From NCBI GenBank assembly GCA_027596035.1, contig JADGJA010000159.1, positions 1 through 35,375 of the forward strand: DNA of 35,375 nucleotides, given 5' to 3'. Shown here one piece after another: positions 10,601 to 19,272 of this stretch. Below the pieces are notes generated by a model, which saw only the letters and a program-made list of their open reading frames with translations, was not told the DNA's origin and did not search any database. The translations under genes were made by a program, and so were the position numbers. This DNA is from Thoreauomyces humboldtii (taxonomy: Eukaryota; Chytridiomycota; Chytridiomycetes; Spizellomycetales; Powellomycetaceae). Each line of letters opens with the position of its first letter. The stretch's first letter is position 1.

Positions 10601-10758
10601 CCCCAGGCCCGTGCGGCGGCTTTGACCCGACTGCGTACTGGTGCTGCGGGACGCAGTTGTGCCAGAAGGGGATGCTGAACTGCGGAGGAGCGTGCTATCC
10701 TCCGACCGTCTATCACTGCTGCAAGAATGCCCTTCAGCCTCTGAGCGTAGCTTGCTAG
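7637..10758 (+). CDS. secreted multi-modular chitin/glucan-binding protein
   Basis: Exons 7637-8310, 8472-8851, 8930-9088, 9155-10758 give 938 residues, all in phase. A signal peptide is interrupted by an eight-Thr run coded by an acc microsatellite. Residues about 30-224 form a Cys-containing helical domain I do not recognise. Four CBM18 hevein-type modules follow (about 238-275, 285-318, 352-388, 405-440), each with CC and QCG or SCG spacing. Residues about 450-690 hold four modules with a C-terminal C-x(n)-G-x-W-x(n)-C pattern, like the module at the end of the neighbouring chitinase. Thr/Pro-rich linkers then separate three CBM52-like modules (about 702-756, 790-840, 882-937) with CG-FD-YxCC, LCP and CYxxxxYxCC. 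No catalytic domain is seen. It is probably a wall or matrix protein binding chitin and beta-1,3-glucan. The three ATGs at 7637, 7640 and 7643 are equivalent start options. The intron 8852-8929 uses a weak gttcgc donor. Confidence 0.82.
7690..7714 (+). repeat. (ACC)n microsatellite in signal-peptide region
   Basis: About eight tandem acc triplets code for consecutive Thr residues right after the hydrophobic core of the signal peptide of the CBM18/CBM52 protein. Length changes here would add or remove Thr next to the cleavage site without changing frame. Confidence 0.8.
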
Positions 10759-11224
10759 GTGTACATGTATATCCACGTATATAGAAGGATCTCGGTGCGA
10801 GCGTTCTTTGGGGATTATCGGGATCTTGGAATGGTCGAAGTAGACATGCCTTCAGCCACCATACAAAGCAGCCACCAGTGGCCCACCACCAATGCACGCG
10901 CACGGAGAAACGTGCCGATCACCCTCCCTCGGAAATGAAAAAGAACAAAAAAGAAAGTCCGAAAAAAAAAAAAAGACAACGTTTTCCAGGTTAATGGTGA
11001 TCACACAGTTTGGCTGAGTCCGGAGTGTTGGCGTCGCTCGTGAGAACTCACCGTGAGAAAAACCAAAAAATGTTGGTCGACGGGAATGGTGGAATCGCGG
11101 GCATTGGGGAACCATACCTTTCGCATTGTGACTCTCCCGCCGCGAGGAACGCAGCCTGGCGCAACCCGAAAGAGCACGGCAAGCAGCAGCAGTCGCAGGT
11201 CCTCGTCGTTCTCTCGAGCAGCAT
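10759..11224. other. intergenic region
   Basis: The 466-nt gap between the chitin-binding gene and the metallo-beta-lactamase-like gene. It contains the 3' flank of the first (including gtacatgtatat near 10760), A-rich runs around 10940-10975 and the likely promoter of the second. Open frames here are short and Arg/Ser rich; I see no gene. Confidence 0.5.
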
Positions 11225-14200
11225 ATGCCGATGGCTACCTTCACGCGGTCTCCGAGGCGCGGCACGGCCATCCTCCTCTCAGTCATTTCGGTCACCCTCC
11301 TCTTCCTCCTCGCAGTACCCACAGCGAACGCTTCCGGCTCCACCGCCACCGCCAACCCATCCTGTCCTGTGTCAAGCGGAGGCCGTCCTTACAAGGCCCC
11401 GTCCCTCGCACAGCTCAAGTACCTGGCTGGCCGCGCAATCGATAAGCGCGCCGCCGAAACCCCCGTCACCCGCGACCAGTTCGAGACGATCGTCCGTCGC
11501 TTCGACGCCGACGGGAATGGCATCCTTGACCGGAACGAGTTGGAGTACCTCACGGCGAGGATGGGGGCCGGCAATCAGAGGTCCCCCGACGATTGGAACC
11601 CGAAAGAGGTAACCATGGTCGATCACCTTCGATCCGTGGGATTCCAGAGCGTAGCGGCGAACGACCACGTGCATGATCATCTGGCTGAACACTATGAGAA
11701 CGGCATCACGGTGGAGCATCTTGTGAGTGGGTGGGCGTGGGTTTTCTGTTTCTTTTCTTGCGAATGGTCATCTTACAATGTTGCGCCTGGTTCAGGTGGA
11801 AGAGGCCTTTAACCAAGAGAAGATCTCGGCAAACACTGTAAAGTACGGTTCCACACTCACTCTGCTCGAGCGAAAGATGGACACCCTCGGTCCGGCTTCC
11901 TGCACGGACCACCTCCGTCTGGCACTCCAGATTCTGGCTCGCAACGGCGACGCCCTGCCCAACGTAGAATGCCTCACAGTTACTCCCGCCAACGACCTTT
12001 GCGATTGCTTTGCTCCCGTGGACACGTCCGTGTCCGTCGTACCCGCCAGCCATCGCCTTGAGAGAAGAATTCTCAACTTTAATCTTCCCATCCTGAACAA
12101 CGGCTGGATCCGACTTGCTCGAGATAGCGGAAGCATCTTCTCTGACGTCATCTCCTCTCTGCTGCAGCTGCGAGAGGCGGTTGCCGTCGCTGGGTTCGTT
12201 GCCGAGTGGGGTCCCATCATTGTCGCAATTGCAGTTGTGATCTTCGTTATTATCGAGCTTCTGAGGTTCGCTGTGAGCTACTTCAACTGCAAGCCGGACG
12301 CCAACGACTTCAAAGGGCCGGTGGCGAAGCTGACTGCCATTGGTGACTTTGTCCCTATGAACTTTATTGCTTGGGACCCAAGCACCCCCGCCCCAACGTG
12401 CGCCCTCGCCATCTACATCAGCAACACCTGCGGTTGGGAGGGCACCGCCGATTCGCAAAGCTGCTCGAATGGCGGAGAACTTGTCTGTAAGTGTTCCAGA
12501 AGAAAAGAAAGAGCTTGCACAAGTTCTGAACGTAGTGCATGCAGACCCCAACTCTTGCAAAGACATTTTCCGATATGGCTCCTGCGTGTGTGGTCTGAAA
12601 TGCAAGAGCAAGTGTTGGAAAGTATTCCAAGGGTGCTGCTGCGAAGCGCTCATGTACCGCAACCCTCGCGCGGGACGCCTGGAACCCCAGAACGGCGATA
12701 CCCTCCTTGGCAAGGACCTCACGACCGTAGAAGATTGCGCTCAGACGTGTTATGATTCTGGAATCTGTGCTGGGTTCTCGATCACGACAACCCATGACAA
12801 TGATATCTCGAAGGTTCAGTGTCGTCTCAGTGTCTCGGACTCGGGCGACGCGGATTTGGTGGCAGACAGCGCGTCCACGACGTGGTTCTCCAACAAAGAG
12901 GCGCCCGGCGCGTTTGCCAACGGTGTCGACTTTATCGACATCTATGCCGACCTCAAGATCTTGTGGCTCGCGGGCTCGTCCGGAGCCCCTGCTGTCGGAG
13001 GTAGCAAGGTCCAGACGGCATTGAATATTATCATGCTGTCCCTTCTAGCCATGAGCGGCTGCCTCGAACGCATGACCTTTGCGACACCAGACCTCATCAC
13101 AACTATGATGACGAGCTACCAGAACATTCATTCGGACTTCGATGGAAGCGCAACGAGACTCGCTGGTGTCATGTCAACCACGCTTACTGGTAAGTTCTGG
13201 AAGCTGACGGCCCAACTACTACGGCTCAAAAGCTCAAACCACTCTGTTTCAGTCAACCCGGCGGTCGTTGACCAATGCGCGTACTTCAACGATCCCGACG
13301 GTCTCAAAACAGTGGCGGCTATGAACATCTTCTTCAACTCTGTTGGCGTGAACATGTTTCAAACCGCCTCTAACCTTCGCTACGCTGCATTAAAAGAAGG
13401 AATCATGCCTAGTGATGGATATTTCCAGGGCTTGCCGTCGACGGGTATCGACAAGAACTTCAAACTATGTATGCATCTCCCGCTGGGCACAAGTTCTTGT
13501 ATCTCATGAGTCTCACATACTGTGTGCAGTGACCAGGGCTAGTCTACCAGGCTGGTCTGATATGATCAACCCCACCCCCGACCCAGCAGACGACACCGAC
13601 GATGATGAAGACGAGCTGGACGACGACATGCCTGATCCCTTGCCACCCCTCGAAGCTGACTTCCAATTCGCACCTGTACTCGGAGTGGCCAACTCCCCCC
13701 TGTCCGATGCGATCACTGATCTGTGCACTGCTTTCGCGCTGGGCGCCAAAGTCTCGGACACTCTGGGATGGGCAGCTCAAAAGAATCAACCCAAGGTGCC
13801 TTACAAGTGGTCGAGATTGGTCGTCGTGAGCGTGGGACAGGCCGATGCCATGTACCAGGAGTTCACCCACTACGAATGTCTGCCGCTCTTGGTCGGCGGC
13901 AAAACCGTCCTGTGGACGCCTCGGACGATCCGAAATTTTCCTTTCGTCTGTGACTTGATAGACAGGTGCCTTTCCACCATTCACCCTCGGCCCCATCTTC
14001 GAGATGATGACTGACTGTTTTTCTCGACTTCCGCAGACGGCGAATCTGGGTCGACGGCGGGACACATAGTTGGCAAAACGGCGTCTGGGCGAAAATTGCA
14101 CTCACGGCCTTCTTGCCCCCCGTTGTTATCAGCGGGGCGTACCAGACTTACATGTTCGACGAAGCTATCATCACGCACCTTGATACTGATCATTACGTCG

Positions 14201-15883
14201 CCATGACCTCCGCGATGAATGAGTTCCGCATAATCTATCAATATTTTGCTCCGAACGGTGAGGCCTGCTTTGTTGACTTCACAGAGATATTCCATGTGAC
14301 TAACTGACGTCATTCGAAAGCAAACATATTTTGGAACAACTTCCTCGGTATGGGTTTGTGGGGGCAAGCCCCGAGTGACAGCGATTCACTTACTCCATCT
14401 TTACCGCAAAATAGACGCCACCTGGAGATCGCAGACTGGCTTCACTCCCGCCCAGCAGAATCCCTATATCGATGCCTTGAACTATGCGTTCAAGGCGGTC
14501 GGCGCTGACGCGCAGAATGTCCGGATGGGCTCCACGACGCAGTCATGGGGCGCATTGTTGACCGCCAAGAATATCCCGCTGCCCCCTGGAAATCCTTGTG
14601 AGGACGATCGGGTTCGAAGCCCTCCCAGTGATTGTAAGTACTAACTACTAGCTCATTTTATGACTCGAATCTTCAGACTGGGTTGGTCTCTTAGCAAAAG
14701 TCCTTCCGCATCGGGACCCCGACTACGATGCAGACACTGACAATGGATGGGATGCGTATACGTCAAGCAAACCGGCAACGATCCAGCACATCGAGCTCTG
14801 GAATGCAATTAACCGGGAGTTCCCGCTCACAAACCAGCGTGGCTACGTGGGCGGAAACGAGCCGGCCCAGTTTGCCACTGACCTCGGCGCCACCACCACC
14901 ATCTTGTGGCCCCAGCCAACCACCCTTTTGACCAACGCTGCGCGCTGTTCGTATGGCGGCGTCGAGGGTGATGGAGTGGGAGCCACTGGGGCCGGCCCTC
15001 TCCGGCGCCGAATGGGCATCGCGAACATGACCGAAACCGACGAGAACCCATACGGTCCCGAAGGCGCCCACTCGGACAAGATGGTTCATCTTGAGGAACG
15101 CTCCGTTCAGAACGATTACGCTGCCGTCAAGAACCATCTCAGGTGAGGCGTGCGGTACGTTCAATCGACTCTCCCCGAAGAAGGTGCACCTGACAGCGTC
15201 TGTTCTCTCGCAGCATCGTCACCAAGACTACCATGAACGGTGCGCGTGTTGTGCTTACCGGCGACGCTATCTCGCAATCTCTCACCGGCATCGGTGCGGA
15301 TGCCATGAACTGTGACCTTTTTAAGGCGCCTCACCACGGATCCTCCAACACCGGCCAGCGGACCGACTTCAACGGAATTCAGGCCGACAAGATCATCATC
15401 AGCGGCAGGTATGACAAGAACAATCCGAAGAAACCAGCCACGTCGACCTCCGACCCGTCATTACCCTACTCCACCACGTACCTCCTGTGGATCATCCAGA
15501 GCCATCACGCTTCGCGACCCGACAAGACCCTCAACCTTTACATAACCGGTAAGTTGCCGGGATCCTGAGCGGGGGAAGAACCGAAGAATGCGTTTTAACC
15601 AGGTATTGCGGACTGGCCAGACTTTCCGTGGATCATTGACGGCACGCCTCTTCGCGCCCTCCGTGACAGACCTGGCGTCCGACCCCAGGACTGCAACTAC
15701 AACATCTGGAGGCTTCCCGTCCGCGGAGCCTACTTTGGTTTCGACACGGCTTTGGTGGCCGACACTACCGAGCCCATCTACGACGACGTCACGAACGCCA
15801 TGTGGGTGAACCTCGGCCTCGCAGCGAACGGGGGCGGTGTTGCCTGCGATCAGTCGTGGGAGACGCTGACGGACTCATATTGA
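11225..15883 (+). CDS. membrane protein with EF-hand, Apple-like and ComEC-like MBL domains
   Basis: Eleven exons: 11225-11722, 11796-12486, 12545-13189, 13253-13468, 13530-13965, 14037-14257, 14321-14347, 14415-14633, 14677-15142, 15214-15548, 15603-15883; 1344 residues, every junction in phase. A signal peptide or anchor lies at residues 12-38. An EF-hand follows at about 92-104 (DADGNGILDRNE, all ligands present). One strong transmembrane helix is at about 303-325, a weaker one near 560. A Cys-rich PAN/Apple-like module is at about 425-500 (DCAQTCYDSGICAGFS). An acidic linker is near 699-716. The C-terminal half has metallo-beta-lactamase signatures in ComEC order: IWVDGG (about 832), THLDTDHY (about 876), VVLTGDA (about 1150) and KAPHHGSSN (about 1178). 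In ComEC this fold is taken to be a metal-dependent nuclease or hydrolase; here the substrate is unknown. About 270 residues separate the second and third motifs, so the domain has a large insertion. The 43-nt intron 14634-14676 and the 27-nt exon are extreme but fit. Confidence 0.8.
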
Positions 15884-16079
15884 GGAGAGAATGTATCGGC
15901 GACGGTCGCCCGCACTTGTACAGAATGTACGCGTATGGTAGTTGTTAGAAAGGGATTTTCTCCGTAGATTGTTTACATAGACGCAAACCCACCCGTTGGG
16001 TTCCGAAACTCAGCCTCTGAACCGTAATGTTTTTAGGGCCATTTCCCTCCCTCTATCCACCCGCGCTGTTCCCGCTCCC
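15884..16079. other. intergenic, convergent 3' flanks
   Basis: A short gap between a plus-strand gene ending at 15883 and the minus-strand Ecl1-like frame. No structure is recognised. Confidence 0.4.
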
Positions 16080-16616
16080 TCAAAACTTCTGTGGGGCGTT
16101 GCAGCTAGCGTCGATACTCAGAGCATCACCATCTTCAGTTTCGCAACCCTGAAGGGACCCTGGAAGCCAAGTGAATGTGGAAAGGAAAGGAGGATTGCAA
16201 AAGGTGTGGCTGTGGTGCATGACGGTATATCGCTGGAGGGGGAAATCATGCGGAACCGGGGCCAAGCCGTACCTCAAGTCCCCGACGCTTGCCGCGGCGA
16301 GGGTGACTGGTTCACGAAGCCTTGATTCCGGAGTGTGAGACATAGATCGTTTGAGACTTTTCATTTGAGCGGAATGCGCTGCCGCGGCGGGGAAGCCTCC
16401 AGGAATGCGGTCGGCCTCGTCGGGATCGAGGAGGAAGGAAGAGAATAGGGCTGCGGTCGAGGGCGGCTCTCCGCGGACGAGTGTAAGGCGCCCAGCAAAC
16501 GATACCGCTTTCGGCAGCATTAGCGAGGACTCGCCGTTGGACTCAACCTCCAGACAGGCGATCGAGCAGTAGAGGCTCTCAGAGGTATGAGTGCCGCAAG
16601 TCAAGCACCAGTCCAT
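16080..16616 (-). CDS. Ecl1-like zinc-ribbon protein
   Basis: The ATG at 16616 starts MDWCLTCGTHT followed shortly by LYCSIACLEVE: two Cys pairs, C-x2-C and YC-x3-C, the compact signature of the fungal Ecl1/life-span regulatory factor family, small nuclear proteins that extend chronological life span in yeasts. The rest is Ser/Pro/Ala rich and disordered, with a possible nuclear motif (KSLKRS). The uninterrupted frame gives 178 residues to the stop at 16082-16080. A plausible intron (donor 16272, acceptor 16160) would instead end the protein at 16137-16135 after VPSGLRN; I cannot decide. The frame is open 46 codons upstream of this ATG to a TAA, so an extra 5' exon is possible. It is convergent with the metallo-beta-lactamase-like gene. 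Confidence 0.6.
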   Translation of the reverse strand: MDWCLTCGTHTSESLYCSIACLEVESNGESSLMLPKAVSFAGRLTLVRGEPPSTAALFSSFLLDPDEADRIPGGFPAAAAHSAQMKSLKRSMSHTPESRLREPVTLAAASVGDLRYGLAPVPHDFPLQRYTVMHHSHTFCNPPFLSTFTWLPGSLQGCETEDGDALSIDASCNAPQKF

Positions 16617-16754
16617 GTCCACTTCCGGTCCGTATGTGTGGAGGGATGAGAGATGAGGAAGGTGTGGAAGATAAAGGTCACCTATGACGATCTGCTCGAG
16701 ATCACCAAGGCCTCCGGGCCCCGGGAGAGCCTCTTCAGAGACGTAGGCGTTCAC

Positions 16755-17350
16755 GACGACTTAGCTTGGGCGCTGAAGGCAAACAGTCCCGCAAAGACTG
16801 GTGTTGAGCTTAAATAGGAGCTCGTGCGGGCCGAGCTCGCCACTTCCAAAGCTCAGCTTCAGCGACTCTCTGCCCCCGAAGTGCTTGACAGCATGACAAC
16901 GAAGGAGCACCTCGGCATCGCTACCCAGGTCAGCGACGAGCCCAGGAACCACCCTCTCACCGCCGAGTCCATCACCGCAGAACCTATCCATGCATACCAT
17001 CTTTCCGCGATGGAGCTTAGCGCTTAGCCCTCTTCTCAAAGTTGAAGCGGAAGTCGAGACGGATACCGACGACGACGGCCAGCGGATAGGCGATGACGAG
17101 GATCCGGAAGATACTGACGACCGCCGCGAGTTCGTCGTCGAGAGTGACCAAGAGAGCAACCAGGACGATGGCCAGGACGGTGACCCGGACGCTGACACCG
17201 ACTCCGACGTCAACGGTGGCCAGGACGATGACAGCGACACCGACGTCAACCGTTGTACATCCCTTATCCATATTAAGATGGCCCATATCAGCACCGAAGA
17301 TGCCCTTACCCCCGATCACTTGGTCAACGCCCCTCACACCGGCTCCCCAT
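16755..17350. other. ambiguous coding stretch with acidic/hydrophobic antisense frames
   Basis: Both strands give protein-like frames. Plus: 16824-17027 is open and helical, then 17040-17352 encodes an extremely Asp-rich run. Minus: from about 17337 to 17017 a frame gives Val/Ala-rich hydrophobic segments ending IRLDFRFNF and a basic tail before the stop, like a small membrane protein; another minus frame (down to 16761) is also open. The cause is a degenerate repeat around 17155-17250 rich in gac and gtc triplets, which reads Asp one way and Val the other. I cannot assign strand or family. Confidence 0.3.
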
Positions 17351-17456
17351 GAAAGATTCTGCCCATCACACTACGAATGTCGACAGCGATTGACGTACGG
17401 AATCTCTTAGCATGCTGCAACCTCAAGTCCAGTGTCCCTCATAGAACTCTTCTAAG

Positions 17457-18880
17457 CTACACGAGGGCGTCATTGATTTTCGTGGCCGCGATCTTGGTGA
17501 CTTGAGGTGTCATCGTGGCCTTACGCGAAGCGTCTCCGCCAACTGAGCTGGCACCGACCGAGGATTGACCGGTCACAAAACTCTTTTTCTTCTGAATGGC
17601 GTCCGAAAACTTGAGAAGCATGGTATGGAACACCTGCTTTTGGATGACGATCTCGCTGGGGTTGGCAGTCAAAATCTTGATGGGTGCGGCCAAAACTCGG
17701 GCCATGCCGGCAACGATGAGGACCTGGACACGCAATCCATTTAGATAATTGCTCCACCAAAGTGTCGTTGTTAGGTAATTCACCATTCTCACGGCGGTAT
17801 CAACGATTGCACCGACGACCGTCTTCTGGATCTGGTAAAGGTTGCCGGCGAAGTCGTCTGCGAGGAGGAGTCACGGTTAAGGTTCGATAGGTCCTTTTGA
17901 GACTGGTTCCGACACAACCCACCTTTAGGCATGGAAAGAACAACGATCCACTCCAGTCCATACTGATCAACAATGGTAGCCGCACCGACGAAGATAACAC
18001 CTCCTCCGATCTTGCTGCTTGCCTTGAACGATCCCGTGAACAGATCAGGCATCTTCGATAGGTCAGGGTACTGCTTGTAGATGAAAGCAGCGGTCTCGCT
18101 GATGAAAGGGTTGAGGTTTCCACTGGCAATATAACGTTCTGTAGACTCGAAGATTTGAGAGACGTTAGCAGGCGAGGCTGCGACCATGGTTCCCGTCATG
18201 TCCCTACAAGAGAGAAAAAACCAACAATAAGCTAGGATCCAGACGAGAAAATCGCACAAATTGCCGTACCAGATCGACACAACACTGTTGGGGCTGATGT
18301 TGATGTTCGCCAGGTAGGTAGAGATAGTGGCGACAGAGACCGACATCGTGCCCACCGCTATCGGCTCCACACCGGGAGTGGCGGTTTCAAGGCTGGTTGT
18401 CCCTAGAAAGACATCTCAAGGTCAAGGGCGAGCATGTGAATGGTCAAGCTTCAGCACGTCAACGGGTGGATACCAGATAGGCCACTTCAAAGGGAAGAAG
18501 ACGCCATCTTCAGGCGCTACCCAGGCGGCAGTCACCGACGTGGCCGACGTATTGTAGACATCAGTGGTGGGAATGAAGTTGGAAATGTCGGTCAGGGCAA
18601 AAACTCCAGGAGCGATGCCGTTAGTCGTCACATTGGGACCATAACCAAGGGTACCGTCGCTCAGAATGGACATGATAGGAATGATAGACAATTTTCTGTC
18701 GCCATAAGCATCAACGGCCGAACTAGTGCCGTCAAGGCACACGATGGCTCCGATCGGCACTTGCGCTCCTGGGTACGGTGACACATACTCGACCGGAGTT
18801 CGGCTTCCTAGATACAGCCTTCTGGTATGGGAAGGAATTCTTGCGGTTGAGTTGCGAGGGAGCTCATGGAGTTCATTCAT
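17457..18880 (-). CDS. Cache-like sensor domain protein, probably truncated receptor
   Basis: Exons (minus) 18880-18474, 18392-18270, 18203-17923, 17857-17784, 17723-17457 give 383 residues. Introns 2-4 are clear, with in-phase joins SIW/DMTG, MPK/DDFAG and AVRM/VLIVAG. Intron 1 (18473-18393) is the best in-phase choice but less certain. The protein has two alpha/beta halves. The second reads SVVSIWDMTGTMVAAS, then helical residues about 200-240, GGGVIFVGAA and EWIVVLSMPKDDF, which matches the membrane-distal to membrane-proximal order of double Cache sensor domains in fungal histidine kinases and cyclases. A short hydrophobic segment VLIVAGMARVLAAP follows where a transmembrane helix is expected. 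The C-terminus has no kinase or cyclase domain and there is no N-terminal signal or first helix. It may be a fragment of a receptor, or a gene whose outer exons I missed. Confidence 0.55.
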
Positions 18881-19272
18881 CTAGGACAGAACCCGAGAAA
18901 TAATAAAAACGGGCACTCTCGACGAAAAGGAGCCGTTTCCGCGGGCAGGAATGAGAAAAACGCTCGAAAAGACTCATGTGGCGGCGGGAACAGCCCGCGC
19001 CATACGAAACTACATCAGCACCGAATCCGTGCCTCTTGCAAAGCCCTGGCATCGCGGCATCGCTGCCCCACGAACTCTGTCGAACGCTATCATGAGGCTG
19101 CTCCACTGCTCCACACACTCTCTTGGGACGGTCACCGCCCCTCATTTGACAGAGTAGATGGGCTCAAAGTGTTTAAGAGGGTCCCTTGTCTATCAATCCC
19201 GTCAGTTTCACTACGCTTTGTTCGTAGTCCACCTCTCAAGCCCCCATCTCGTTTCTTCCGCTTCTACCGGCC
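18881..19272. other. divergent intergenic region
   Basis: This 392-nt gap separates the Cache-like gene (minus) and the E2/F-box/TerD gene (plus) and should hold both promoters. No TATA box or repeat is evident; short frames are not protein-like. Confidence 0.45.

Noticed and set aside
9169..10776. 535-codon minus-strand open frame opposite the CBM18/CBM52 gene
   Set aside because: It is Arg/Gly rich without motifs, a shadow of the Cys/Thr-rich plus-strand coding sequence.
14605..14625. ggttcgaagcc resembling a tRNA T-loop
   Set aside because: It lies inside an exon of the metallo-beta-lactamase-like gene, and no acceptor stem or anticodon arm surrounds it.
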